NCBI GenBank assembly: GCA_012931725.1
Contig: CM022951.1
Location: 37,444,399-37,508,398 of the forward strand
Source of the DNA: Litsea cubeba
Taxonomy: Eukaryota > Streptophyta > Magnoliopsida > Laurales > Lauraceae
Length of the DNA stretch: 64,000 bases
Reading direction: 5' to 3'
The position numbers and the translations under genes are program-made. Shown piece by piece: positions 1-12,616 of the stretch. Below the pieces are notes generated by a model, which had not been told where the DNA came from, did not search any database, and was given only the letters and a program-made list of their open reading frames with translations. The first letter of the stretch is position 1; the number at the start of each line of letters is the position of its first letter.

Positions 1-529
1 TTCATAATAGCTTGTGCTACAGAATTATATAAGGATAGTTGAGGCATACCTTCATTTTGGAAAGGTTCAAGCATGGAGTTTGATGAAGAAGCATCCGATC
101 TATGGAAGAAGATCGGCTTTTCCTTTGCTGAAGTTGCTGGAACAATGAAGGAAGCTGACGTAGGATCTTCTATGTCAGAAGTTGTCTCCATTGGAGTAAG
201 AGCAGGCTGAACTTGCTGAGTGTCAGCTTGGCTTGACGATGTGTCATCTTCTGGCTCTGAATCCGAATCCGTGTCTTGCATGATAGACATGAAAAAGACA
301 ACAAATTTTCCCCCAGACTTTTGCTTTGCCTTCTTCACTTTAGTTGTGATGACCAAAGGCTTTGAAGGTTTGGGGGAGATGATGAAGGGAGTTTGAATGC
401 TCTCTTTGGATTTACCGGATGGTTTGTTTTCTTCCGGTGATTGTTAAGGAGCCTTGCCTTTATCTTTCTGGAGATTTTCGGTAAAGGGTGCTGTTGCTTC
501 TCCTTTTTTTCTTTCTCACCTTCATACAT
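1..529 (-). pseudogene. Post-protease region of element A, start of the G-patch module
   Basis: The minus strand here matches plus-strand 32110-32660 of element B, where the segment leads into a G-patch-like motif. Only the N-terminal part is present before the window edge (a serine- and proline-rich stretch around 240-60). The reading frame is interrupted near 210 and 430. Confidence 0.6.
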
Positions 530-2412
530 CTATGAGTCTGCAAAGTGGACTTCTTTACCTTTGAAGGGTTTTCTGTCCGCAAAGACTCGATGTATTATGT
601 CGTCGTCTCCAACAAACTTGATGCATTGATGTAAAGTTGAAGGGACAACACCATTCTCGTGGATCCAGGGGCGTCCGAGAAGGATGTTGTAGCATGAAGG
701 GGTTTTTATTGCATACACAGTGACCTCAGAGATAAGATCACCGATCTGTAACTTGAACCTGATTTTGCCGATAGGCCTTTGAGTACTCCCATCGTATCCA
801 ATGATAGATACAGATGTGTGGCTCAGCTTACTGGGTGGGATGCCCAACTCTTCGAGAGCCGATGTGGAGATGAGGTTGAGTGCAAAATCTGGGTCGATCT
901 GAACTCTGTGCATAGGCATTTCCTTGATGTACCCTGTGAAGTACAGGGGACGGTTGTGCCTGGTTTCGCCAAGTAGGAGGTCGTCCTTTGTGAAGGCGAT
1001 GGTTGCACTGGCTGCTTTTTTAACCGAGAGGCATTCAATGCATGATCCCTCAGTTTTCTTCTTTTCTCCCTTTGAGGAAGCTTCTGAGTTTTTGACCCGG
1101 TAATCCATTTCAATTTGGAGGACTTGTGGGGCATGTTTGTTGACATCCTCATTCGGCTTTTGTAATTCTGAAATGAGATTATCATGAGTGTGCGGAGACA
1201 TTCGCAACAAATCTAGGATGTGCAGACGTGCAGGTATGTGCTTGAAGTGTTCAATCAAGTCATACTTGAAAGCCTCCTTAGGGTCTGCATGTTCATCATT
1301 GTTGCCACTAGGGGCGCTTACAACATCTTTTCCCGAAGGATTTACATATGTAAAGGAAGATTGGTTGTAATTTTTATGGTAGTCCCGGCCAGAGCGGGTG
1401 CCTCTACCAACTTCGAGAGCTTCTTGAGAAGGGTCTTCGTTTGGAAGATTGTCTTCAGGATCAAAAGGCTGTCGTTTTTCATTTGCTGAGGATGTATCAG
1501 CAGCAGAGTTGCCATCCTCAGTGATTGTGTTGCACGGAGCATTTTCCGGGAACAAGTCCTGAGCAGCATCCAGCAACCTTCCTTCTTCGTTGACCAATTC
1601 ATCGTCCCAAGCATCAATAGCTGGGAATTCTTCAGTCAGGAAGGGTGTGAACTTTGAAGTGACAGTCTCAGGAGAAGAAACCTGAGAGGGTGTCATCTTA
1701 GTGAAAGTCACGTGAGATGAGGTGGCTCCAGAAGATACATTGCTAGGCGTGGCCAGAGTGCAAGTGATCTCATCAAACGATGCTTCGGAAGAGCTATAAT
1801 CTTGAATTATCACATTACAGGAAGCTCTGACAGGAGACGTTGCCTGATCGGAGTCAGACTCATCCTCGGATGTAAGAGGATCTCTATCCAATAATTTTCT
1901 CCATTTTCAGGAGTTAAGGGAGGATGTACCTGATGGTCTTCACGGACTTCAGGCTCTAGATTGCGAGGAGGCTCGTTGACACGGTCTTGCTCTTGTTCTA
2001 GAGCGAAACGCTGCAAGATCCTTGCATATTCTTCAAGATCAGGCATGGGAGCCAAATCTTCTTCTTCATCAGCTCTTTGTGGCTTAACATGGTTGATTCC
2101 CACTGGAGCAATGAGAGGTGCTGGGTCAGCAGTATTTTCTTGTACAGCCTCTTGATCTTCTTCATCATTAGACCAGGATCCTTGTGGCTGTAGGAGATTA
2201 TACCAGATTACTAGCATAAGATGAGTCTCAGGAACCCATTCTTCATCGGAGAGGTATTCTCCTGTTTCAAGGGACTCCTCCCACTCGTCTGTGTAGTTGG
2301 ATTCGAATTCATCATCGGTGTCGCTGGACTCGTATCCATCCATGGAGAATCCAATTACCGAATTGTAAGAGTATGATACCTCCTGCGTGGCTTCTTTGAA
2401 TTGAGGTGGCAT
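530..2412 (-). pseudogene. Linker and retropepsin-like protease of element A
   Basis: An acidic low-complexity linker (2412 to about 1200) leads into an aspartic protease domain (about 960-600). The domain has the active-site region QIDPDFALNLIS, a hydrophobic strand ending in the ILLGRPW motif, and the family's typical length. Element B has DPGS where A has DPDF, so A has lost the glycine of the catalytic loop. The linker lies one frame off from both gag and protease (shifts near 2417 and near 1890), which looks like two compensating one-base indels. The protease would cleave Gag-Pol. Confidence 0.8.
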
Positions 2413-2416
2413 GAAA

Positions 2417-5110
2417 TCACTGAGAGTGAATTTTCTTACCCACTTTGAAGTCTGTGGAAGGGATGTTTTTGTTGCCTCCAGTGAAGCGGTAGAGGAAGCC
2501 TCTGCCTTTTGGCTGAGTCTTCTCTTGCCGTTTGAGCTTGAGGAGATATTTCCTAGCCTGCCTTCGCTGTTGAGCTATAGGCTTTGTTTTCACGACCTCC
2601 CAATTTTCATCTTCCAGGAGATCGGGATGTACCCATATGGGTTGTTCGTCTGGTGTGAGGTAAGGAACCAGTTCCTCGGACGCTTGGGTTGAGTTTATCA
2701 CCTTGAAGGAAGTAGTGATCTTCTTCTTCGGTGATTTTGATGTTTGTCCACATGTCACCATGTTGACGGAGGTAGACCCATAGTTTTTGTCAAAGGTGAT
2801 GACTCCATTTTTCCATATCTCGTTTATTTTCTCTCTCACAACGAAGCATTGATTGAGAGGATGCGAGATCATCTGATGGTATGGACAGTACCGAGTATCG
2901 TTGGTTTTGCCAACATCACCCGGTCTTTTTGGTTCAGGCAAGGTGAGCTTGCCGTTTGCCACAAGAGCCCCAAAGATTTCATCAACATCTTCATCAAACG
3001 GGTATTTCTTCTCTACTCGTTCTTTGAAGGCATCAGAGAGTTTAGGTCTCTTACCAGCAACTTTGTTTTTAGCTTTCTTTGGTGGCTGAGGAGCTGACTT
3101 AGTCTGCACATTGAGGACCTCTTTCTTCTTTGGTTTAGAGGTTGCGATGGCGGTTGGCTCTTTTCTTGATGATTTCTGACTGTTGAGGTCTTTAATCACC
3201 GTTTCAGCTCCTATGGAAGCTTCTAGGAGTTCTCCCAGGTTCTTTGATTTGTTGCTGATGATCATGGAGCGAATTCTAGCTCTCATGTTGTTTCGGCAGA
3301 TGTCGACTAGCGACGCTTATGGCAATACATCAGAGCATTTGTATGCCATTGCTTTCCACTTGTGAATGAAGTCATACGTTGACTCATTCTCCCCTTGTTT
3401 TAGGCTGCACAACTGAGCCATAGTAGCAGGATGATCCTCACCTTTGAAGTGAGTCAGGAAGCGTGTCTCTAGCATGGCTCAGTTTTGGATGGCGTCCTCC
3501 GGCAGAGTGGAGTACCAATCGAAGGCCGTACCTTTTAGGGTACTTGCAAAGAGGCGGATCTTGAGTGCATCTTGATCCGCGATAGCTCCCGTCAGGATCT
3601 TGAAGTGGATGATGTGCTGTCTGGCTGATCCTTTCCCCATATATGTTTGGAGAGTAGGATGCTTGAATTTTGTGGGGAACGGGACCGAGTCCATCCATAA
3701 TGGATATGGTGGCTTGATCCCATGCTCCTTGAGTATATCCTCTTCTTTTGCATTTGCGAGGATACCGTCTACGTCTTTTTTGGTAAGGGCTCGTGACTCA
3801 TTTTCTTCTCTATTTACCTCATCGTCTTGATGATTCGGAGGAGGTTCATTGTTCGCCTGATTTTGGAAGGCGAGGAGAAGGTTTTCCATCAGAGTTTCAA
3901 TCCTCTGCTGGCCTTGTTCCAATTGCTCGATGCGGGTGATCGCATCATCTTGAGGTGGATTGCGGGGTGGTGGCTCAGAATTTGTTGCCAAGACGTTCAT
4001 CCTTCGGGATTCAAATGAGGAAACTGTCCTGGTGACTGAGCTGGGGCTCATTCTTTTTTAAGAAGAGCTTGAGGAAGGATCACTCTGCCGTCCTTTGCTT
4101 GAAGGAGCAGGGGATTCTTCTGAATGTCTTCTTGTCCTGGAGACGCTGCGGGTCATCGGACGTCGGACATGGATTTTTGTTGCTGACTTTTGGCGTCTTC
4201 TGGTTTTTCCAACCATATGGACAGCAGCAACTTGGTTGGGTCTTTCTTTTTCGACCCATTTGGGAGAGACTTGAAGTGTAGGAGGCTGGGTCCTTTGCTT
4301 CTCTAGTCTCTTTTGCCAATACGACGTGCGGTGGCGTATACAACGAGCAATTTGAGCTTCGGTCAGCTCTAGCTGGGCTTTGACGATGAAGGATGTGCTC
4401 CCTCGGGCGCAGCAGCCGAGCCTGTCTTCTTTGTAGCTGGGCAAGGACAGGATGCGAACCCTGTCCTTCGCCTGTTGTAGCGAAGCTTTGAATTTTTCAA
4501 GTTCGGCCCCTGTAGAGATGAAGGGTCGAACTGCAGGTTTGTAGGCCTTAGCAGATGTCTACAGAGGCCTTGTGATGCATGACTTGATTTTGGGCTTGTA
4601 GGAACAAGCCGGTTCATGTTGGGTTGACTTGGGAGTCAAGTTGGAGATGGGTTTCTCCTCTTTCATGTAAGCAAGAGGGTAAAACTGGTTCTCCTTGAGT
4701 GGGGCCATGAATGCTGGCTTGGTGGATGTTTGGGACCTTCTTTGTTTTGGTGAAGGTCTTGGGGACCAAGTCTTGGGATAGACCTGGTCGTTTGCTGGTC
4801 GAGGCTTCGTGGGGCTGCCATGGGCTTCGGGCCTTCTGGTGCTCGCCTTTGGTGTCACGGTAGTGACACGTTGAGAGGCGAGTTTCTGCTTCTTGGAAGG
4901 AGCAGTTTGTTCCTCAGGAAGTGGGAATGGTCCCAGCGTCCCAAAGATGATAGTCTGGGGAGTCGAGGTCGACCCGGAGTTCAGAGAGTTGCCGAGGGAG
5001 TTGACGCTTCGGCAGCTGATGGGGCTCTTGTAGGTGCGCATGGTTTGCTTCTGTTGAAGCATAAGTTGGTGCTTGTTCTCATCGAAGGTAATGGTTAGTG
5101 AAGCTGCCAT
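2417..5110 (-). pseudogene. gag: gag of element A, broken
   Basis: Capsid-type gag of a Ty3/gypsy element; it would form the intracellular particle. The start ATG at 5110 follows AAAACTAACA, a context shared with B. The middle (about 3900-3300) matches Retrotrans_gag, with signatures TAFDWYSTLP and AQLCSLKQGENESTYDF. A nucleocapsid knuckle of form CX2HX4HX4C is at about 2845-2890. The frame from 5110 to 2417 is continuous apart from in-frame stops near 4559, 4055, 3480 and 3290. Comparison with B shows three of these are C-to-T or G-to-A changes (CAG to TAG, TGG to TGA, CAA to TAA). A frameshift near 2417 moves the following part to another frame. Family assignment is firm; function is lost. 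Confidence 0.85.
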
Positions 5111-6807
5111 TGTTAGTTTTCGAAAAGTTTCTGAAACAAGACCATATCCATTAGTAATCACATGAATATAATGATCATAAATGGGAAGTTCTATGGTTTT
5201 GTCTTTTCAAATTGCTCGAGGAAGATGACCATAGCAATATGAAGAAGGCAGAAAGCCATAGAGGGTACAATTGTTCTGATCGCAGGTATGAAAGCCCAGA
5301 ATGAGCGTCCCAGTGACTGCTAGAAGAAATTGTGAACTTAAATTCGACTTATCGAGAAGCAGAGCTTGCTCGAGGTAAGAAGAATATAAAGTTGGAGTTA
5401 CAAATGTGCCGGTCGCGAATACAGTAGACCCTGAAAGGGCGTACTAGTACCGCTAGACACAAATGTTTTGAGACCGCATCCATGAGATGAGATTCTTTGT
5501 TTTGAAAGGTCGAGATTGGATTCATCAAAGAGAGCAGATGGTATTCCGATCCAAATACGGTCTCAGCGATTTCCGCGAGCGCCAGTATTCAGAAGGAAAT
5601 GAACCATAATTTATCGGATCTGAATCCAAAAATGACGAGTTTTTTTTTTTTTTTGAAAGGCCAATATCGGGTTCATCAAAGAGAGCAAAAGGCACTCCAA
5701 TCTGAACACGGGCTTAGCAATTTCCGCGAGTGCTAGTGCTCAGAAAGGAAAAGACCAAAATTTCTCCAATCTGAACCCAAAATGACGGAAGTTTTTTTTT
5801 TTTTTTTAATATTTATTTATTTATTTATTATTATTTTTTTAAGATTTTTTTTAAATTTTTATTTTTTATTTTTTATTTTAAAAAAATTTATTTTGAAAAA
5901 ATTTTATTTAAAAGACGAGAGAGTACACATAGGCCTCCTAACCCGGTCTTATGAAATCTCGATTGATAGAATTGCCCCCAGGTAAGGGTAGGATTACTTA
6001 ATGAATCCGTTTGGAGGACCCTTGCCTAGAACAGTCAAGCTGTCTCCACACTCTGGACAAGGCTTCTCTTAAATCATCCGTGATCAAAGAACGCAGTTGG
6101 TTTAACCTTAGTGTTCTATGTCTTCTTTTATATATATATTTTAGATCTTTAATGAACTCATCGAAGAGAAACGATGGTCCAAAACCTTAGTCGAACAGGC
6201 TCAACATTTCTGCAAGCACGATGAACGATAGGAAAGGATCAAGGTTTCTCAATTTTGAATCCAAAATGAAAAATCTGATTTTTATTTTTTTGTTTTTTTT
6301 TAATGAACTCATCGAAGAGAAACGATGGCCCAAAACCTTAGTTGAACAGGCTCAACATTTCTGCAAGCACGATGAACGATAGGAAAGGATCAAGGTTTCT
6401 TAATTTTGAATCCAAAAATCCGATTTTTTGTTTTTTTAGTTTTTTTGTTTTTTTTCTAATGAACTCATCGAAGAGAAACGATGGCCCAAAACCTTAGTCG
6501 AACAGGCTCAACATTTCTGCAAGCACGATGAACGATAGGAAAGGATCAAGGTTTCTCAATTTTGAATCCAAAAATCTGATTTTTTTGTTGAAAAGAGAGA
6601 GTGGCAATAAATTCAAAGAATTAGAAATTTCCAAAAAATCTCATCTCATTGGTTTTTAGATGCGGAATCCAACATTGGCCACCAATTAGAAAGTAGCTAA
6701 GGAATCAAGAAAAGAAGTATAAGCATAGAGCAATAGATATGATATGCAAATATTTCATTTCTAGCATCGTGTTCTCAAATGAACGGGTCCCACAGGGTGT
6801 GCCGGCT
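5111..6807 (-). other. Untranslated leader of element A with tandem repeats
   Basis: Non-coding stretch between the 5' LTR and the gag start. It begins with GCCGGCACACCC, where the primer-binding site should be; I cannot match it confidently to a tRNA. It contains three diverged copies of a repeat of about 155 bp (6148-6600), a second pair of repeats (about 5480-5790) and a long A/T tract (5790-5910). The block at 5930-6120 is strongly conserved with B (26960-27160). Confidence 0.75.
6148..6600 (-). repeat. Tandem repeat, about 155 bp x 3, in the element A leader
   Basis: Three copies each contain AACGATGG followed by a run ending near CAACATTTCTGCAAGCACGA, separated by T-rich spacers. The element B leader has the homologous array at 26501-26950. 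Confidence 0.85.
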
Positions 6808-9101
6808 TGATGGACCAGCGCATTCTGCTCGCTCGGTTCTACCGAGGTCGGCAGACGTGGGAGTCCGTTTGGGTCCGACCCTTTCGTAACCGGAGGGGGC
6901 AGAGGCGTGCATCAACATTTCTTTTGTGTGGGTGTGCCAGATTTTCCATTTTACTTAGAACTGCAAGTGGTGATCCGGAGATCAACCTTCGCTAGTAAAA
7001 AGGAAATCAACTTCTATCAAGTTTTCCATTGCACATATATTTAAGAAAAGAGACATTTTCTTGATTTGCCGTGAAAGGCGACTTTTTTGGCATTTATAGT
7101 CGATTTTGGTGTTTGTAGCCGATTTTTGGCGTTTATAGCCGATTTTGGCGTTTATAGCCGATTTATAATCCTTATCAATAATGAAAGACAAGAGTTGTGA
7201 TTTTTGTCTCTTTTGAAAAAATACAAACTACAATGAAAAGCAAGAAAAGGATGATCTAACTTCTCAGGAGATTATGGGGGACCCGTTCAGATTAACGGTC
7301 GCAAGCCATATGTGGATTTCGCCATCATCCATGCAGATGAGAACAGAGGATGCTATTGATTCACTTGGCTTGGCTATAACCTCAGGTTTTTAGAGGACAA
7401 AGACCAAAAGGAGGTCCTATGTCCAATAAAAAACTAAGTAGACGGGCTGAAAAGCCACGTCTAAGCCATTGGAGACAGAAGGAGAAGGCAAGGACCTTGG
7501 GGGGGTACCCCCGAAGGGACTTTTGTCACCTTGTAGCGGTGGTCGGTGTAGAACTTCCGCAGAGTTTTCTCTCTTTCTTTCTCTTACATTTCTGATGCCT
7601 TTTTCTGTCTGAGTTTCCGGATTTTCTGCAGTCTGTTGTGTGTCTTTTCTTCTTGGAGTGCTCTCCTATTTATAGGCTTTTTGGTAGCCATTTAGGAGGG
7701 TTTATGGGCTTTTATTGTCATTAAGCAGCATAATGGGAGGAGTTACAGGATTTAATTCCTTTATTTTGTAACTCCTTTTTCTTGGCTTCTGATTGGCCGG
7801 AGGAGATTGAGGGCATTTAATCGCCTTTAATCGCCATGATGGGAGGAGTTTCATGGTTTAAATGTCATGAATCTCTTGACTTGTAACTCCCGGATGTTGA
7901 TTTGGATGGCCGGTTGGCGATCAATGTTGATTTTGATACTCTTGATGATTGACCCGTGTTTTTGACGGATGTAAGAGGATTTAGTGTCTCAAAAGTATGA
8001 ATTTTGGAAAATCAGAGGAGTTGGACGCTTCGAATCGCGAAGAAACGGCGAAAAACGGAGTTTCCGGGGCCCTCCCGGCGATCCCGGGCTCCAGGGTCGC
8101 AGGGGTCTGCGACCCTGGGGGGTTTTCCCCCCTTTTGTCCCATTTTGTGTCCGTTTTTACTGTTTTTTTATTCTATACTTTTCCTTGACATTTTTTATCA
8201 TTTATTGGCCTGATTTCCCTGTAGAAAACCTGATGAGAATCCTTGCATTTTTTTTGCAAAGTTTCCAATTTTCTGAGAAAGCCGAAGACTTTGTCGCGCA
8301 GAGCTACCGATTTTCCGTCAGAAGCTGAAACTGGGTCAAACGATGTCGGAATGACCTGAAATTTGGGGTGAAGCCTGCTGAGCAATAAATAAGACCAACC
8401 ATAGGCGTTTTTTTGAGTTTTGAAGCCGTTTGGGGTCCTATCACCAGTAGACTTGCTTTTGTTGCGATGAAGATGTCGCGGCTTGATGTGCGGTCAACCG
8501 ATGTCTTATTGACTTGAAATTTGACAGGGAACCTATTGGTGTCATTTTAAGATGATCCATAGGCTCTGTCTTCGAAACCATGGTCCCAGGGAGCTTCGCC
8601 ACTGAGAGGCCTGATTTGGCTTTCGAGCATCAAAGTCTGGTCAAATGCTGTCGAAATGACCTAAAATTTGACGTGTAGCCCTTTGTGAGCATTTTGAAGC
8701 CGTTCATGTGCTTTATCTGATGAGTGATGGACTCGGTGGTTCTTGCCGCCGAGAGGCTTGATTTAGCTGTCCGAGGGTTCATGTAGGGTCAAACGTTGTC
8801 AGTTTGACTCAGAACTTGACGTGGAGCCTTTTAGATGTATTTTGAGACCATCCATCGGCTCTGATCGAAGATTTGGTGTCTCCGAAGTTGCCGGAGAAGC
8901 GAAGTTAGGCCAAATGATTTTGAAATTGTCCGAAACTTCTTGTGTACTCCTCTTTTGGCTGTCTTGAAGGATCTTGCAGTTTTTGTTTGATTCTGACAAG
9001 ATTTGATTTTTTGGAAGTAGCATTGCCTATTTATGGCAGGTTGCGACTTCATGTAGCTTTTTGGATCTTGAAGAGGCAAAGTGACATTTTTGGTGTTAAC
9101 A
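6808..9101 (-). repeat. 5' LTR of gypsy element A
   Basis: About 2.29 kb, homologous along its length to the LTRs at 18448-20982, 23593-26269, 50623-61867 (interrupted) and 62974-64000. In element orientation it begins TGTTAACACC at 9101 and ends TCCATCA at 6808. It holds a TATA box, a GC-rich inverted repeat (about 8093-8117), a KpnI-type palindrome (7495-7512) and about four 24-nt GGCTATAAAYGCC-type repeats (7078-7165). It is shorter than the 2.5-2.7 kb relatives. Confidence 0.9.
7667..7674 (-). promoter_or_regulatory. TATA box of the element A LTR
   Basis: TATAAATA read on the minus strand within AGCCTATAAATAGGAGAG. The same core is at the matching place in three other LTR copies, so it is the likely LTR promoter. 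Confidence 0.7.
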
Positions 9102-10579
9102 ATTAATGGCTTGGTTGAAAGGTGGAGACCGGAAACAAATACATTCCATTTGCCTACAGGTGAAGCCACAGTAACTTTAGAGGACGTTGCACATATATAT
9201 GGGCTCCCGATTGACGGTGAACCTGTAACGGGCAGGACTTTCCTGAATTCTTTTGTACCGTAAGTGTGCAAGGAGTTGCTAGGCCTTGTCCCACATGCTG
9301 GAAAAGACACCATCGGCATTATAATTAAATTTAAGTGGCTAGAAAACAACTTCAAACCTTCTAAGAAGACAAGAGTTGTACAAGACAAGGGCATACTTGT
9401 TCTTCTTGGTGTCTGGACAAATATTTGCCAATTCTTCTGGTGCTAGGGGGCCAGCTTGGCAGCTAGAGTTGTTTAGGGAGTTCAAGCCCTATGCATGGGG
9501 TCCGGCTTGCCTTGCAAGTCTATACAGAATGCTTGGAAGGGCTACAAGGTTAATAAAAGGTGAAGATGATGAAAAAGAAGAGGATGAAGGTGAAGAGAAA
9601 CATGAAGAAAAAAGGGAAACTTGTAACCTAACCCTTTTGAAGACTCTAATTGGCCCTTTACAGTTGCTATAGGTGTGTCAAATTTTGTGATCTGTAAATA
9701 TTTGTGTTCTTTTAATCTGTATTTTAAGAGTAATTAACTTTTCGTTTGTGTGATTCTGCACTGCAGATCTGGGCCTATTCAAGAATGTCAATTGGGAGAT
9801 GTCCTACCCCATCTCCTAGTTGGAAAAAGGACTTACAGTACCCATTGTTCAAGACATGTGAACTAAGATTGAGAGATAGGATGCAGGTGACCAACATGAA
9901 AGAGATTTGAAAGCATATCAACGGTCTTACAAAGGTTGGGTAATAAAGTTCAGTCCAGTTTCAAACTATGATTTGTGATATTAAAACATAAGAATTTATT
10001 GTTAATTAAGGGTGTCTAATTTTGCAGTTTACATGGCAGCCATATGCCAAGATGCCCAAAAAAATCTTCCAATGCATAAGAAAGGAAGACAAGAGTTTGT
10101 TCACTTCATCACCTGTCTTACTGCATTACTGGATTATTGAAAGGCACAATACCCAACGTGTAACAAAACAATTTGGCTTTAAACAAGCGGTCCCACCACC
10201 GTTTTATTTACCGTTTAAGAGGGTTGAGCGTCTGGAGAGGTATGAGAAACATTACCAAAAGTATGGAGATGAAATTTCAAGGCTATGGGAGGATAGACGT
10301 GAAAATGTCCTTAGAGGATAGAAGGTGAAGACGAAGTCTCACAACAGTGATTATCTAGAATGGTATTCATCAGAAACCATTGGAAAGATTGTATGTCGAA
10401 AGGGCGGTCGAGGTGTACAAACACCCGATGAGGCCATCAATGTCACACCAACATCATTTGTGGGAACACCAAAAAAGAAAACACCAGTGAATAGCGGAGT
10501 TAATGAAGATACATCCACAACCGATAAACATGTTAGTGTTGTATCAGATGTACGATGTTTATTGTGTTTTTTTTTTTAA
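9102..10579 (+). pseudogene. Plant mobile domain (PMD) part of a MULE-borne PMD-Ulp1 gene
   Basis: Translated pieces match the PMD: LVERWRPETNTFHLP, VTLEDVAHIYGLPIDGEPVTG (9110-9240), IKFKWLENNF (9325), KTRAYLFFLVSG (9380) and YAWGPACLASLYRMLGRATR (9490). After a probable intron come an exon starting at 9777 (preceded by CTGCACTGCAG) and the C-terminal piece TQRVTKQFGFKQAVP (10022-10321), the PMD motif ahead of Ulp1 in such proteins. Stops and frameshifts (TAA at 9262, frame change near 9376) break it. The N-terminus is cut off by element A. PMD proteins of the MAIN/MAIL1 type act in host silencing; what the MULE copies do is not established. Confidence 0.75.
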
Positions 10580-11071
10580 TGTGAATTTGTCCTTGACTTC
10601 GATGTCATATTGTCTCAGGTACATGCTTGGTTGGACCACTTGGAACGGTCTTCAGACCGGGCGGTCTAGAAGAAGGTAAAGATGGAAGATTTCACCGCAC
10701 GTTTGCGCAATAAAATAAAAAAATTTTGAGATGCATTCACTTCCGCGTTCGAAAATTTTGGAGGGGGGTCATGTTCCACATCCCAAGAGGATGATGACCA
10801 GAAGGTAATAAATTCCATACACTATGAACTATTGGGATTATGTTCTTGTCATACTTTCGTTAATTTATAACTATTTAATATGGTTATCACATTTTCGATT
10901 TAGGAGACATCTTCTACGACACGGAAGAGAGCTATTCCAAGAGCCAGGCCAAGGAAAGGGATATCACCTGCGGTAAAGAAGCTGGAATATTCCCTTGATC
11001 CTGTACCTATTGATATCGAACCACCATCACCTTCTTGCGCCACAGGATTTGCTTCTCCATCAGTTACGGTT

Positions 11072-12261
11072 GTGGATGATATTTTCAATACACCATTTGT
11101 CGCGCCTCCTGAAATGTCGATCGTGCTACACACCCCGAGGTTAGATATCAACACTTTGGTGTGGAGGATAAAACGGTTGCATCGTGAGAGGAAGATTCCT
11201 CGTTACTTTGAAGACTACGACCACTCTTTGGAACGATCAGAATATGTGGTCACAACAGATGAGTTGACTCTATTGGAAGGATTCCTTGGATTTTATGCCA
11301 ACAAGTTAGGTTTATACATATTTGGTCTTGTTATATATTTTTGACCTGTTTGTCATTGAACTTCTCTAAAAACTTGTGATTTTATCGGAGTATGTCATCT
11401 TTTGTGCTCTTCTTCTTGTTGTTTTATACTAGACCGGATGAACTTGATATATGCTACACGCTAGTATCTAGAAAGGCTTTAAAGAAAGTACTTGATGAGA
11501 GTACATGGTTGGATACAAATGTAATGTACTGGTGGTTCGAAGTGGTCAAGGATAGATATCCAGATGTTTACTTCTTTGATCCCAGTGTCTGTGTAAGTCA
11601 TCTGATTTATTGGAGAATTCTGTTATCCTTAATAAGTACACATTAGTATTTATCTAATTTCTCATTTTAATTTGGTCATGCTTTCCGTTATCAGAGTTTG
11701 TGGGATAACAATAACATCAAAGCCTTGCAAGAGAATGTATTTGGCAAGGATGGTATCAGAGTATGGGAGGCTAAGGAAAAGAGAATGTTGGTCTTTATCC
11801 TATGGCATGAAGCACATTTCTGTTTATTGGTTGGACATGTAGAAGAACGAAGATTGGAGTTTTATAACAGCATAAAGACCGACAGGATTTCATTTGATTA
11901 CTGCAAACGATTCGTGAGTTGTCATTTAATTGTACTTGATCGTTAAAATAATGATGAACATCAAATGATCTTTAGTTAACAAATACTTCGCTTACACATT
12001 CATCTTCTTTCCATATTATACCAGATTGAGTTCTTGGGCGGCCAATTCTCGAACTATGGGTGGTATGACACCAACATGTGGAGTTTAATCGTCAAAGCTA
12101 ACATACTGTACCAAGAGAACGGGAATGACTGCGGTGTCTTTACATTGGCTTTCGCTGACCATTGTGCGGCGCGTAAAGTGATCAACTTCAAACAGTCAGA
12201 CATAATGTATTTTAGGAGCAAAATTGTGGTCGACATATATTGGACACAGTTGGTAGCTTAA
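11072..12261 (+). pseudogene. Ulp1/SENP-like cysteine protease domain (C48 type)
   Basis: Exons at about 11072-11320, 11433-11593, 11697-11913 and 12026-12261 give a Ulp1-like C-terminal protease. Motifs seen: the His region LWHEAHFCLLVGH (about 11800), LEFYNSI where the catalytic Asp is usually found (about 11855), and QENGNDCGVFTLAF with the oxyanion Gln and catalytic Cys (about 12113). The Asp position appears to be Asn. Splice-like boundaries flank each exon (for example TACCAG before 12026). Such domains resemble SUMO proteases; the substrate is unknown. The exon reading frames look open, unlike the upstream PMD part. Confidence 0.75.
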
Positions 12262-12616
12262 TAGTCACCGTTTTGGCATTGACCCCCTGACTTAATGAAA
12301 TGTAATTTCACATTTTTTTGTGTTTGGGAATTAATCTTGTACAGTTAGGATCAAATATCTTGGTCTATTTTGACATGAAAATGGAATGTGAATAGTTTGA
12401 ATCCATTATCTTGTAAATATTTGTTTTATATAGGTAAGGTTGCATGGCTATGGTTATGGAATAAAATTGAATGCGAATGGCTAGTTGATTAGTATAAGAT
12501 GTTATATGAACATCTTTGTATGAAGGAGTTTGAAGGTGAATTAAAAACAGGTTTGTTGTTGTGCATTGTGCACAATTGGAAAGAGCTCCATTTGAAAAAA
12601 AAAATACTGCAATGAA

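Larger units (their letters stand above)
1..9101 (-). mobile_element. Ty3/gypsy element A, 5' part, cut by the window edge
   Basis: In minus-strand order: LTR (9101 to 6808), untranslated leader (6807 to 5111), gag, protease, then the start of a G-patch module at the window edge. Element B carries the same order on the plus strand, which fixes the boundaries. The outer LTR end reads TGTTAACA and the inner end TCCATCA. The flank at 9102-9106 is ATTAA; its partner copy must lie left of the window. A is inserted in the PMD exon of a MULE-borne gene. Reading frames carry several stops and two compensating frameshifts, so this copy is dead. Reverse transcriptase and integrase, if present, lie outside the window. 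Confidence 0.9.

Noticed and set aside
7984..8328. 114-residue frame in LTR A
   Set aside because: Not conserved as a frame in the other four LTR copies; it spans the GC-rich repeat zone.
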